Assembly (NCBI GenBank): GCA_910584715.1
Contig: CAJUAN010000001.1
Coordinates: 62,001 to 126,000, forward strand
DNA length: 64,000 nucleotides
DNA from: an uncultured Oscillospiraceae bacterium
GTDB taxonomy: Bacteria; Bacillota; Clostridia; Oscillospirales; Ruminococcaceae
Direction of reading: 5' to 3'
Both the position numbers and the translations under genes were made by a program. Positions 9,380 through 18,192 of the stretch are shown here, in pieces. A model generated the notes under the pieces. The model was not told the DNA's origin and did not search any database. It was given only the letters and a program-made list of their open reading frames with translations. Each line of letters opens with the position of its first letter. Within the stretch, counting starts at the first letter, position 1.

Positions 9380-9465
9380 AAAAATTCTCCTTTTCTCAAA
9401 TTCCCGACAGTAAAATTTTTCGCGTGACACGTCCCTGCCGAAAACAGTATCCGCATTAATTTGCT

Positions 9466-10191
9466 TTAACGGTCAATCACAAGAGTACCCACGCTCTTGC
9501 CGATGCACGCGTCATAAATGTTATCAGGACGTTTAAGATTAAACACCAAAATAGGAATGTTGTTATCCTTACACATGGAAGCTGCTGTGCTGTCCATGAC
9601 CGCAAGATTTCTTACCAGAATATCGTTGAAGCTGAGCTCGTCAAATTTTACCGCGTCGTCGTACTTGTTAGGGTCTTTGTCGTAAACGCCGTCAACCATA
9701 GTAGCTTTCAGAACGATATCCGCTTCGATCTCGGCGGCTCTGAGCGTCGAAGCCGTGTCCGTGGAAAAGAACGGATTTCCGGTACCGCAGCCGAAAATTA
9801 CCACCCTGCCCTTTTCCATATGCCTGACTGCCTTGTTTCTGATATACGGCTCGGCGACCTGGTGCATCGAAATAGCGGTCTGGACTCTTACGTCCACGCC
9901 GAAGGATTCAAGCACGTCAGCAACGGCAAGAGCGTTCATAGTGGTAGCCAGCATTCCTATGTGATCCGCGCGCGTCCTGTCCATAGCGCCGCTGGAACGT
10001 CCCCGCCAGAAGTTTCCGCCGCCAACAACTATACCGATCTGAACGCCGATATCAGCGCACTTTTTAATGCTTTCGCATATTTTCGTAATAATGGAATAAT
10101 CCAGACCGATCTTCTTTTCACCCGCAAGAGCCTCTCCGCTGAGCTTAAGAAGAATACGTCCGTATTTCGGCTGTACAATATTTTCGGACAT
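9466..10191 (-). CDS. pyrH: UMP kinase
   Basis: Amino-acid-kinase-fold enzyme converting UMP to UDP. 241 residues with KLSGEALAG, VVGGGNFWRG, the DHIGMLATTMNALA uridylate-binding helix and the GTGNPFFSTDTA signature. ATG 10191 (MSENIV) was preferred to a GTG at 10212 that would add seven residues; both have an acceptable ribosome binding site. It is the first gene of the operon that reaches polC. Confidence 0.98.
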   Translation of the reverse strand: MSENIVQPKYGRILLKLSGEALAGEKKIGLDYSIITKICESIKKCADIGVQIGIVVGGGNFWRGRSSGAMDRTRADHIGMLATTMNALAVADVLESFGVDVRVQTAISMHQVAEPYIRNKAVRHMEKGRVVIFGCGTGNPFFSTDTASTLRAAEIEADIVLKATMVDGVYDKDPNKYDDAVKFDELSFNDILVRNLAVMDSTAASMCKDNNIPILVFNLKRPDNIYDACIGKSVGTLVIDR

Positions 10192-10234
10192 AAACACCGA
10201 CCGCCCTTTCACATGACAATATAGTATCTAATTT

Positions 10235-10263
10235 ATTTTACACCAATTTCAGCCATATGTAAA
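10235..10263 (-). promoter_or_regulatory. Sigma-A-type promoter of the pyrH operon
   Basis: On the minus strand TTTACA, 17 bases, TAAAAT lies about 45 bases upstream of pyrH. It is the only good candidate between the GNAT gene and pyrH. Confidence 0.6.
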
Positions 10264-10292
10264 GAGGAAACGGAAAAAATTCACAAAAAAAT

Positions 10293-10706
10293 TTACAGCA
10301 CATACGTGACAAACGAACCAGCAATTGAGCCGTCGGGCATTTTAACAGGAGAAATGCCGAACCTGTTTTTCCTCCACAAGCCGTGGGAAGCGGCGTTGCC
10401 TATATCGCAGTACGCCCTTACCTGATATGTACCCTTATTTTTTTCAAATCTCAGTACCTCCTGCACAAGCATAGTCGCAAAGCCTCTTCTTTGACAGTTT
10501 TCAAAGACCTCAATAACATTTATAAAGGCTTCACGCTCTCCCACCGGAGCGGGAATATCCCGCGAAAACACAGACGCAAAACCGGCAATTTCTCCGTTTT
10601 CCTCAGCGGCAAGAAAATAACCGTCTGCGGAAAAAAACTGCTCCGCCTGCGGTCGAATAGCGAAAATTATTCGCTTATCCGCTTCAGTACCCATTCGCAC
10701 TGTCAT
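10293..10706 (-). CDS. GNAT family N-acetyltransferase
   Basis: 137-residue acetyltransferase with the acetyl-CoA site VFENCQRRGFATMLVQ and a closing LWRKNRFG. Its ATG overlaps the rsmI stop as ATGA, so it is translationally coupled to rsmI. Substrate unknown. Confidence 0.82.
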   Translation of the reverse strand: MTVRMGTEADKRIIFAIRPQAEQFFSADGYFLAAEENGEIAGFASVFSRDIPAPVGEREAFINVIEVFENCQRRGFATMLVQEVLRFEKNKGTYQVRAYCDIGNAASHGLWRKNRFGISPVKMPDGSIAGSFVTYVL

Positions 10707-11557
10707 TTCCTGTCCTCCTGCCTTTCCTGTAGACCTGAGTATATATCGCTTTTTTTGAAACCCGTCGTCTTAGCCGCCTCCTTGCATGCGTCCACGGCTT
10801 TCATACCGCTTTCTATAAGACGCTCAGCCTCGTTTATCGCGTCGTCAAGAGTTATTTCAGAAAGCTCTTTCTTAGTGTCATAGCCCTCAACAACAAGAAC
10901 AAATTCTCCCTTGGGTGTTTTATCGGAATAGTATTCCACAGCTTCGGAAAGAGTTGTCCTGAAAACCTCCTCGTGAATTTTCGTAAGCTCGTGACATATG
11001 GAAATACGTCTGTCTCCCAAATATTTCAGCATATCCGCAAGAGTGTTGAGAAGCTTGTGGGGAGCCTCGTAAAATATCAGCGTGCGGGTCTCCTTTGAAA
11101 CGCTTTCAAGATGAACGTAACGCTGCTTTTTTGCGACCGCAAGGAATCCCTCGAATGTGAATCTTGATACCGACAAGCCGCTCAAAGCTGCCGCCGAAGC
11201 CATTGCAGTGGGTCCGGGAACCACCTCTATTGGCACATCGTTTTCAATGCAAAGCCTTATCAGATCCTCCCCCGGGTCGGAAATGCAGGGCATACCCGCG
11301 TCCGAGACCACAGCGCAGCTTTCCCCCGACATTATTTTGCCCATTATCCTGTCCGAAACGTGCCGCTCCGAGTGCTCATGATAGCTTATCATAGGCTTTT
11401 TTATACCGTAATGATTCAGAAGCTTTACGGTAACGCGCGTGTCCTCCGCGCAGATAAAATCCACGCTTTTCAACGTTTCTACCGCACGATAAGTAATGTC
11501 TCCCAGATTCCCGATAGGCGTACCCACAATAAAAAGCCGTCCGAGATTATCAGACAT
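10703..11557 (-). CDS. rsmI: 16S rRNA (cytidine(1402)-2'-O)-methyltransferase
   Basis: Tetrapyrrole-methylase-fold enzyme that modifies the decoding centre of 16S rRNA. 284 residues with the N-terminal VGTPIGNLGDITYRA, CAEDTRVT, VSDAGMPCISDPG and EVVPGPTA segments that define the family. ATG 11557 has AAGG nine bases upstream. It follows trmN6 by four bases; both modify RNA. Confidence 0.97.
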   Translation of the reverse strand: MSDNLGRLFIVGTPIGNLGDITYRAVETLKSVDFICAEDTRVTVKLLNHYGIKKPMISYHEHSERHVSDRIMGKIMSGESCAVVSDAGMPCISDPGEDLIRLCIENDVPIEVVPGPTAMASAAALSGLSVSRFTFEGFLAVAKKQRYVHLESVSKETRTLIFYEAPHKLLNTLADMLKYLGDRRISICHELTKIHEEVFRTTLSEAVEYYSDKTPKGEFVLVVEGYDTKKELSEITLDDAINEAERLIESGMKAVDACKEAAKTTGFKKSDIYSGLQERQEDRK

Positions 11558-11561
11558 AAAA

Positions 11562-12305
11562 TCAATCCTTTTCCTTTTGGTAATCATTCGTTTTTCCGCC
11601 GCCGTAAATGCTCAGCAGCTCCTCGGAAAATCCCCCGCTGCCATTGATATAAAGCTGGGGCAGCGCCTTCAGAAACGGTTTGCCGCCCTTTTTTCCCTCG
11701 ATAAGGAAAAGCCACGGAGGGTGGTTGGGAGTCTTGCTGACGAACCGCAGGCTTTTCGGCTCGATATTATTGTCTTTCATAGCGGAAACAACGTCCGCAA
11801 GCCGTTCTGGACGGTTGCACATGCAAAGTCTGCCGCCGAATTTCAGCAGCCTTTCCGCCGCCCTGCAAACGTCTCCTATAGTGCAGAGTATCTCGTGCCG
11901 CGCGATACGCTGCGCCTCCGACAGGCTTTGCAGACCTGCGCCGTCCGACTTGTAAGGCGGGTTGCAGGTAACAACGTCAAGCTGTCCAAGCGGCGCGCCC
12001 TGCCAAAGAGTTTTTAAATCCGCGCAGACGGGTACAATATTTTCCAGCTTATTTCTTTCCACGGAAATATTAAGCTGCTCTATAGCCTGCTTTTGTATAT
12101 CAACGCAATAAATTATCCTCGGCGCAAAGCTTATCTGCATAAGCAGCGGTATTATCCCGCAGCCCGTACCCAAATCGCATACCCTGTCTTTATGTCTGGG
12201 CGCGGCAAAATCCGCAAGCAGAAACGCGTCCGTGCCGAATTTATGCTCGTCGGAAACGCAAATCTCCACTTCGTTCCGGAGCTTCTCAAAACTGTATTCG
12301 GGCAT
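11562..12305 (-). CDS. tRNA1(Val) (adenine(37)-N6)-methyltransferase-like
   Basis: SAM-dependent methyltransferase of the TrmN6/YfiC family, 247 residues. The SAM loop CDLGTGCGIIPLL and the adenine-methylating NPPY motif (TCNPPYKS) are both present, and the C-terminal LFLIEGKKGGK strand is typical. The target adenine is inferred from family only. It is always close to rsmI in related genomes, as here. Confidence 0.88.
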   Translation of the reverse strand: MPEYSFEKLRNEVEICVSDEHKFGTDAFLLADFAAPRHKDRVCDLGTGCGIIPLLMQISFAPRIIYCVDIQKQAIEQLNISVERNKLENIVPVCADLKTLWQGAPLGQLDVVTCNPPYKSDGAGLQSLSEAQRIARHEILCTIGDVCRAAERLLKFGGRLCMCNRPERLADVVSAMKDNNIEPKSLRFVSKTPNHPPWLFLIEGKKGGKPFLKALPQLYINGSGGFSEELLSIYGGGKTNDYQKEKD

Positions 12306-12328
12306 AAAAATTCCTTTCGCCGGCTTGT

Positions 12329-13696
12329 TTAGCCGACCATCATTTTTCCGTCCGGAAAGACCTCGTTTTTGCTTCGGCGATCCTTTTTAACGGACAGGGA
12401 AATAGCAAATGAAACCGGTCCAACGCGTCCGATAAACATTGTCAGACAAAGGATTATCCGCGAGATCACCCCGCTTGCGGCAGATACCCCGACGCTTATC
12501 CCGCAGGTAGATATAGCCGACACAGCCTCAAACGCCGCGTCTATCCCCTGTATGTCCGCACCCGGATTTGAATAAAACAGCACTATACCCGAAGCGCTTG
12601 TTGCAAGCGCAGCCAAAATTATTATAGCGAGGGACTTGTACACCGATTCCTTGTCAATCTTTCGGTTCATTATGACCGTATCCTCTTTGTTCTTGACCAC
12701 GCTCACTACCGTCATTATAATGATAGCAAACGTTGTTATTTTGATTCCTCCACCCGTAGAGCCCGGAGCAACACCTATAAACATAAGAAAAATCGAAGCA
12801 AGCTTGGTTATCGAATACATTGACGAAACGTCAACCGTGTTGAAGCCCGCCGTTCTGAGAGATACCGAGTGAAAAAAGCTGTTTACAAGTTTTCCTCCGA
12901 AACCCATTTCTCCGAGAGTAAAGGGATTCCCCCATTCCGTAACAAGAGTCAAAAGAGTTCCGACGGCAATAAGTATAAGCGTAAAAATAAGCACAATCTT
13001 TGACTGCAAACTAAGCCGCTTTTTTTTACGGAAACCTATTATGTCCATCCATACAAAAAAGCCCAGACCGCCCGCAATAATAAGAAGCGGCACCACAGTC
13101 ATTACCACAGGATTATCCGAAAAAGAAGTAAGACTGCAATACGGCGTATCCACCGCGCCTATGATGTCGAATCCCGCGTTGCAGAACGCCGATATAGCTA
13201 CAAACACTGAAATATAGGCTCCGTACAAACCGTACTCGGGAACGAAAACCGTAGCAAGCATAGCCGCCCCTATAAGCTCGCAAATCACGGATATACCGAT
13301 AACATACCTTACCAAAAGCTTAACGTCCGAAAACCCCGAAGTGTTCACAGACTCGGAAGCTACCTGAATTGAACGAAGCTCCATTTTCTTTCCTATCAGG
13401 AAGTTAAAAAAGGAGACCAGCGTGACAAATCCCAGTCCGCCTATCTGTATCATAAGCAGAATAACTATCTGCCCGAAAACGCTCCAGTAGGTACCGGTGT
13501 CTACAAGGACAAGCCCCGTAACACAGGTAGCGGAGGTAGCCGTAAAAATGGCTGTGAGCGGGTTTGTAAAGCTTCTGTCTGCAGAGGAAAACGGCATTAT
13601 CAGCAAAACTGCGCCGACGGCTATAATTGCGGCAAAGCTCAGAACTATGGTTGCAGCAGGATCAAGTGATCTGCTTTTGGGTTTTATAACAGGCAT
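12329..13696 (-). CDS. TrkH/KtrB-type potassium uptake membrane subunit
   Basis: 455-residue ion-conducting subunit. Four M1-P-M2 repeats can be followed by their pore glycines, for example SATCVTGLVLVDTG and CNAGFDIIG, APGSTGGGIKITT and AISTCGISVG. The KtrA/TrkA regulatory subunit that normally gates it is not adjacent in this window. It heads a minus-strand group with trmN6, rsmI and the GNAT gene. Confidence 0.93.
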   Translation of the reverse strand: MPVIKPKSRSLDPAATIVLSFAAIIAVGAVLLIMPFSSADRSFTNPLTAIFTATSATCVTGLVLVDTGTYWSVFGQIVILLMIQIGGLGFVTLVSFFNFLIGKKMELRSIQVASESVNTSGFSDVKLLVRYVIGISVICELIGAAMLATVFVPEYGLYGAYISVFVAISAFCNAGFDIIGAVDTPYCSLTSFSDNPVVMTVVPLLIIAGGLGFFVWMDIIGFRKKKRLSLQSKIVLIFTLILIAVGTLLTLVTEWGNPFTLGEMGFGGKLVNSFFHSVSLRTAGFNTVDVSSMYSITKLASIFLMFIGVAPGSTGGGIKITTFAIIIMTVVSVVKNKEDTVIMNRKIDKESVYKSLAIIILAALATSASGIVLFYSNPGADIQGIDAAFEAVSAISTCGISVGVSAASGVISRIILCLTMFIGRVGPVSFAISLSVKKDRRSKNEVFPDGKMMVG

Positions 13697-13755
13697 ATTA
13701 AAAACGACCTCGGTTTCTGAAGAAGCTTACGCTCCCTAAAAATTCATATAGTGTC

Positions 13756-13784
13756 ATTATATCACAATTTTGCCTTGCTTTCAA
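13756..13784 (-). promoter_or_regulatory. Sigma-A-type promoter of trkH
   Basis: Minus strand TTGAAA, 17 bases, TATAAT, about 60 bases upstream of the trkH start. It is divergent from the promoter at 13847-13875. Confidence 0.65.
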
Positions 13785-13846
13785 GTAATTTATAGGAATA
13801 AAATAACATTTACGTATTAAAATAATTGAAAAAATCTCTGTACAGG

Positions 13847-13875
13847 TTGCATTTTTGCGAGTAATATTGTATAAT
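13847..13875 (+). promoter_or_regulatory. Sigma-A-type promoter of the SGNH gene
   Basis: TTGCAT, 17 bases, TATAAT, followed 32 bases later by the chosen ATG at 13908. Confidence 0.6.
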
Positions 13876-13907
13876 ATTTATAATTAATGAAAGGAAGATT
13901 TCCGCAG

Positions 13908-14696
13908 ATGAAAATAACTCAGCGAGAAAAGAAAAAAGCAAAATTCCGCATTTCGTTCATATTCCTGTTTGCTTTCGCCAGCTTTGCGGTATGCTTTGTT
14001 ATGTATATGAAGGAAGATTTTGAGATCACAGACGAAATGCTTGACGAGCGTTCCGAAGCGGTTGTTTATATAGACCCTGCCGGACGGAAAAATAATTTTG
14101 TCAATCCGGTTCCCCAAAGCGAAAAAATGAATACGGATTACTATAACGACGCAGTTTTTATCGGCAGCAGCGCACTTGCAGGACTTTCCGACTACGGATA
14201 CACAGATCCGGAAAATATGCTGCTGTCCGATTCGATACGGCTTGATAACTTCAATACCCTTATTCTGTCGGAAAATGATGAGCAGAGCAGTATCTCCGAA
14301 GCCGCCGCAAGAAAAAACGCTTCCAAGATATACATAATGGTCGGACTGCACGATTTGGCGGATATTGACAGCACAGAGCTTTTTGACGGTCTTGAGGCGT
14401 TCATCGACGATGTAAGCAAACAGGGATCGGTCAAAAAAATCTATCTTATTTCTCTTTTGCCGGTTCCCGCCGACACCGAAGGAGTGGTCGCCTCAAATAC
14501 CGACATAGACACATACAATTCCCTGCTGCTCAAATTTGCAGACAAAATGCGGGTCGGATACCTTGACGTAAGCACAGAATTTAAAGGAAACGACGGAAAG
14601 CTCCCATCGTCAGCCGCCGAGCTGAACGGCGTACGGCTGAAAAAAGAGTATTACGAAAAGCTTTCGGATTACATACTTACCCATGTTTCAGAATAA
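13908..14696 (+). CDS. Membrane-anchored SGNH/GDSL-like hydrolase
   Basis: 262 residues: a basic N-terminus, one transmembrane helix at about 16-35, then an extracytoplasmic domain. VFIGSSALAGL resembles the GDS block of SGNH esterases (nucleophile Ser), and MVGLHDLADID corresponds to the block that usually reads GxND, with His replacing Asn. The usual C-terminal DxxH is not obvious. It could act on cell-wall or exopolysaccharide acyl groups, but catalysis is uncertain. ATG 13908 has AAAGGAAG ten bases upstream; an ATG at 13887 has none. Confidence 0.6.
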   Translation: MKITQREKKKAKFRISFIFLFAFASFAVCFVMYMKEDFEITDEMLDERSEAVVYIDPAGRKNNFVNPVPQSEKMNTDYYNDAVFIGSSALAGLSDYGYTDPENMLLSDSIRLDNFNTLILSENDEQSSISEAAARKNASKIYIMVGLHDLADIDSTELFDGLEAFIDDVSKQGSVKKIYLISLLPVPADTEGVVASNTDIDTYNSLLLKFADKMRVGYLDVSTEFKGNDGKLPSSAAELNGVRLKKEYYEKLSDYILTHVSE

Positions 14697-14716
14697 CACG
14701 AAAGGAGCGACAAAAT

Positions 14717-15079
14717 ATGCTCATCGAATGTGCGGCGATCTTTCTTCTAATATCCGCCGTGTCCTTTATGTACGTACGCGCGAAAAAGAAAAATTACGCG
14801 CTTGCAACAGTTCCCTTGCTGATACTTCCGCTTGCCAATATTCTCGCATACGCCGCGTCGGGAAAGCTTGCAAATATTCTTCCCATGGACAAGTTCACCG
14901 TCTACGCCGCGATAAACATTGTCGCCGTAGTGATCTCAAGCTGCCTTGTGGGAGTCATGTCCTACAAGTTCCCGAAAAGATCCACAAAAACAGCTTACGT
15001 TATTATGTCGCTGATCTTCAACATAGCCCTTGCCGCCATACTGGTCTACAATATGTTCGAGACCCTATACCGCAAATAA
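14717..15079 (+). CDS. Hypothetical four-helix membrane protein
   Basis: 120 residues with hydrophobic segments near 2-20, 29-47, 62-82 and 93-113. AAAGGAG precedes the ATG and only 20 bases separate it from the SGNH gene, so the two are co-transcribed and end at the terminator at 15078. No family recognised. Confidence 0.65.
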   Translation: MLIECAAIFLLISAVSFMYVRAKKKNYALATVPLLILPLANILAYAASGKLANILPMDKFTVYAAINIVAVVISSCLVGVMSYKFPKRSTKTAYVIMSLIFNIALAAILVYNMFETLYRK

Positions 15080-15116
15080 AAGCAGAGCAGACCCTAAAAA
15101 GTCCGCTCTGCTTTTT
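15078..15116. terminator. Bidirectional intrinsic terminator
   Basis: AGCAGAGC and GCTCTGCT arms with flanking A and T runs. It lies between the convergent membrane protein gene and gpsA. Confidence 0.85.
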
Positions 15117-15141
15117 GTATACCTGTTAATACTAATCGGTA

Positions 15142-16149
15142 TCAGTCCACCCAAACAGTCTCCGCCTCGTGGCGTTTGGGTCTGCCCATAAGATTGTTCA
15201 CCGCCGCCTTTGCGCTGAGTCCCTCGAAAAGCACCCTGTAGCACTGTTCCGTGATAGGCATATCAATGCCGACCTTTTTGGCAAGGTTATAGGCGGCTCT
15301 GGTGCAGATATAGCCCTCTACCGTTCCTACCCTGTCAACAGCCTCCTGAGGAGTAACGCCCTGCCCTATAAGTATACCGGCGCGGCGGTTGCGGCTGTGC
15401 ATACTTGTGCAGGTAACTATAAGGTCTCCGATACCTGTAAGCCCCGCAAATGTGTCTGTCTTTCCGCCGAGAGCAACTCCGAGACGGGCTATCTCGGTGA
15501 TACCGCGGGTCATCAGAGCGGCCTTGGTATTGTCCCCGAAGCCCATTCCGTCGCAGATACCCGCGCAGAGAGCTATTACGTTTTTGAGGGAACCCCCAAG
15601 CTCGCAGCCCACCAGATCGTTATTGATATAAATGCGAAACGTATTGTTGGACATTACGCTCTGAATATAATCGGAATATTTGCTGTCCTTTGAAGCCGCA
15701 ACAACGGTAGTAGGCATACCAAGAGCCACTTCTTCGGCGTGGGACGGTCCGCTGAGAACCACTATAGGCTGATTTGCGGGAAGCTCTTCTTCAAGGACTT
15801 CGCTCATTCTTTTAAGGGTATCGTCCTCAAGTCCCTTGCCGGTGTTTACCACAACGGTTTTCTCAGAAATATGCGGAGCAGCCTTTTGGGCGACCTCCCT
15901 GAGCTTTCTTGTGGGAATACCGAAAATAACGATATCCGCGTCCTTAACAAGGCTTATATCGTTCGTGAGCCTTATCTCGTCGCTTATCCTCACACCGGGA
16001 AGCTTCTGCTTGTTTTCACCGTCGCGGCGGATATCCTCTACCTCCTGCTCAAACGCCGACCAGACCGTAACGTTATGTCCGAAATTGTTCAGCATTACCG
16101 CAAGGCTGAGACCGAAACCGCCCATACCGAGAATTGTAAAATCAGCCAT
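15142..16149 (-). CDS. gpsA: Glycerol-3-phosphate dehydrogenase [NAD(P)+]
   Basis: Supplies sn-glycerol-3-phosphate for phospholipids from DHAP. 335 residues with the dinucleotide loop LGMGGFGLSLA, the NTGKGLE and LSGPSHAEEVA segments, and the catalytic-lysine helix GGSLKNVIALCAGI. The ATG at 16149 lies inside the plsY end (8-base overlap), so GpsA is coupled to PlsY, the enzyme that consumes its product. Confidence 0.97.
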   Translation of the reverse strand: MADFTILGMGGFGLSLAVMLNNFGHNVTVWSAFEQEVEDIRRDGENKQKLPGVRISDEIRLTNDISLVKDADIVIFGIPTRKLREVAQKAAPHISEKTVVVNTGKGLEDDTLKRMSEVLEEELPANQPIVVLSGPSHAEEVALGMPTTVVAASKDSKYSDYIQSVMSNNTFRIYINNDLVGCELGGSLKNVIALCAGICDGMGFGDNTKAALMTRGITEIARLGVALGGKTDTFAGLTGIGDLIVTCTSMHSRNRRAGILIGQGVTPQEAVDRVGTVEGYICTRAAYNLAKKVGIDMPITEQCYRVLFEGLSAKAAVNNLMGRPKRHEAETVWVD

Positions 16150-16828
16150 TTTTATTTTCCCCCTCCTGTTTTTTCTTACCGAAGAATTTGTTTTCCGTAC
16201 CGTTTTTAAGCCTTTGGATATTGGTTTTGTGCATATAGATAAGAAGCGCACTTGTTACCGCCACAAGTACGGTGTGAACGATACAAATACCGAACGGTTC
16301 GCTTTCCACAAAGTAATGCAGTAAAAACGTCAGGAAAGGATAAAACAATGCCGCCGAAATAGACGCTACCGACACATACTTTGATATAATCAGTACAACC
16401 GCAAAAAAAGGAATTATGATCGCAAAGGTAAGCGGGTCTATCACAAGCAGGATAGAGCTGGAGACCAGCACGCCCTTGCCGCCGCGAAAGCCGTAGTATA
16501 CCGGAAAAATATGCCCCACAATAGCGGCTATTCCCGATATGTAGCCGACCGTCTGCTTGTCAAAGCCGCCGCTGCCTACAATAAGTCTGAACACAAGTAT
16601 GCTCAGCAGCACGGACACTATTCCCTTGCCCAGGTCGCCTATAAGCGTAAGCAGGGCGGGTACCTTTCCGTAGCACCTCAGCGTGTTTGTAAGCCCCGCG
16701 TTCTTGCTGCCCTTTTCGCGGATATCCTCATGCTTGAGAAGCCTTACCACGATTATCGAGGAATTGCAGCTCCCCAAAAGATACGAAATTATGACCGAAA
16801 TAACTCCTGCCGCAATAATCTTAACCAT
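16142..16828 (-). CDS. plsY: Acyl-phosphate:glycerol-3-phosphate acyltransferase
   Basis: Membrane acyltransferase that starts phosphatidate synthesis. 228 residues with the three family motifs: LGSCNSSIIVVRL, GSKNAGLTNTLR, and GHIFPVYYGFRGGKGV. The second motif carries Lys and Leu where GSGNAGATN is more usual. The charged tail (about 205-228) is somewhat longer than average. Confidence 0.96.
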   Translation of the reverse strand: MVKIIAAGVISVIISYLLGSCNSSIIVVRLLKHEDIREKGSKNAGLTNTLRCYGKVPALLTLIGDLGKGIVSVLLSILVFRLIVGSGGFDKQTVGYISGIAAIVGHIFPVYYGFRGGKGVLVSSSILLVIDPLTFAIIIPFFAVVLIISKYVSVASISAALFYPFLTFLLHYFVESEPFGICIVHTVLVAVTSALLIYMHKTNIQRLKNGTENKFFGKKKQEGENKNG

Positions 16829-16842
16829 AACGGATCGCTCTC

Positions 16843-18174
16843 CTATTTAACATCTTCTCTGCCGCGCTCGCGGGTAATGAACCTTACGGGAGTGCCCGTC
16901 AGCCCGAATGTCTGCCTGATCTGATTTTCCAGGTACCGCTGATAGGAAAAATGGAACAAATCGGCTCTGTTAACAAACACAACAAACGTAGGCGGCTTTG
17001 TGGACGGCTGCGTCATATAGTAAATTTTGAGCCGTCTGCCCTTATCGGAGGGCGGCTGCACCCGCGTTGTAGCATATGAAAGAACGTCGTTCAACATTCC
17101 CGTTGAAACACGCATACTGTTCTGTTGGTTCACGTCGTTTATCATATCGAAAAGCTTTTCCACGCGCTGTCCCGTTTTTGCCGAAATAAATATGAACGGC
17201 ACATAGGACATAAAACTGAAATCCTCTTTCAGTTTAGCAGTAAACTCTTCCATTGTACCCGTTGACTTGTCCACCGCGTCCCACTTGTTAATGGCGACAA
17301 TGCACGCCTTGCCTTGTTCGTGAGCGTAACCCGCAACCTTTGAATCCTGCTCCGTAAAGCCGACAGTCGCGTCTATCAGGATAACGCACACGTCTGAACG
17401 GTCAACAGCCATATAGGCGCGCAGAACGCTGTAATGCTCGATCTTCTCCAGCACTTTGGACTTGCGGCGTATTCCCGCGGTATCTATGAACACGTATTTG
17501 CCGTGTTCGTTTTCAACAACAGTATCGGTAGCGTCGCGTGTAGTTCCCGCAATGTCGGAAACGATAACTCGCTCCTCTCCCGCGATACGGTTTATAAGCG
17601 AAGATTTTCCCACGTTCGGCTTGCCTATTACGGCGACCTTAATATACTCCTCGTCGTACTCCCCGCTGTCGTCCTCGGGAAAATACTTGAAAACCTCGTC
17701 CAGCATATCCCCCGAACCGTGACCGTGAGCCGCGGATATCGCCACGGGATCGCCAAGTCCGAGACTGTAGAACTCATAAAACTCCGCAGGAGGGTCTCCT
17801 ATCGAGTCGCACTTGTTTACGCAGAGGACAATAGGCTTTCCGCTTTTCCTGAGCATACTTGCTACCTCGTGATCGTCGCCCGTAACGCCCGTGCGGATAT
17901 CCGTAAGGAAAACTATAACGTCCGCCTTTTGTATCGCAAGTTCCGCCTGACGTCTCATCTGCGAGAGTATCACATCGTCGCTGGAAGGCTCGATACCTCC
18001 CGTGTCAACGACCATGAATTTTCTGTTCCTCCACTCGCATTCGGAATATATCCTGTCCCGCGTAACGCCTGGAGTGTCCTCCACAATGGACAGCCTTTTA
18101 CCCACAAGCTTGTTAAAAAGCGTAGATTTTCCCACGTTAGGTCTGCCCACTACCGCAACAATCGGCAAAGCCAT
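16843..18174 (-). CDS. der: Ribosome-associated GTPase Der (EngA)
   Basis: Tandem-G-domain GTPase needed for 50S subunit assembly. 443 residues with G1 motifs GRPNVGKST (near residue 8) and GKPNVGKSS (near 183), matching DTPG/DTAG switches, NKCD and NKWD specificity loops, and a C-terminal KH-like domain. Flanked by plsY (14 bases) and the DUF512 gene (18 bases). Confidence 0.98.
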   Translation of the reverse strand: MALPIVAVVGRPNVGKSTLFNKLVGKRLSIVEDTPGVTRDRIYSECEWRNRKFMVVDTGGIEPSSDDVILSQMRRQAELAIQKADVIVFLTDIRTGVTGDDHEVASMLRKSGKPIVLCVNKCDSIGDPPAEFYEFYSLGLGDPVAISAAHGHGSGDMLDEVFKYFPEDDSGEYDEEYIKVAVIGKPNVGKSSLINRIAGEERVIVSDIAGTTRDATDTVVENEHGKYVFIDTAGIRRKSKVLEKIEHYSVLRAYMAVDRSDVCVILIDATVGFTEQDSKVAGYAHEQGKACIVAINKWDAVDKSTGTMEEFTAKLKEDFSFMSYVPFIFISAKTGQRVEKLFDMINDVNQQNSMRVSTGMLNDVLSYATTRVQPPSDKGRRLKIYYMTQPSTKPPTFVVFVNRADLFHFSYQRYLENQIRQTFGLTGTPVRFITRERGREDVK

Positions 18175-18192
18175 AATATCATCTCCGTTCCG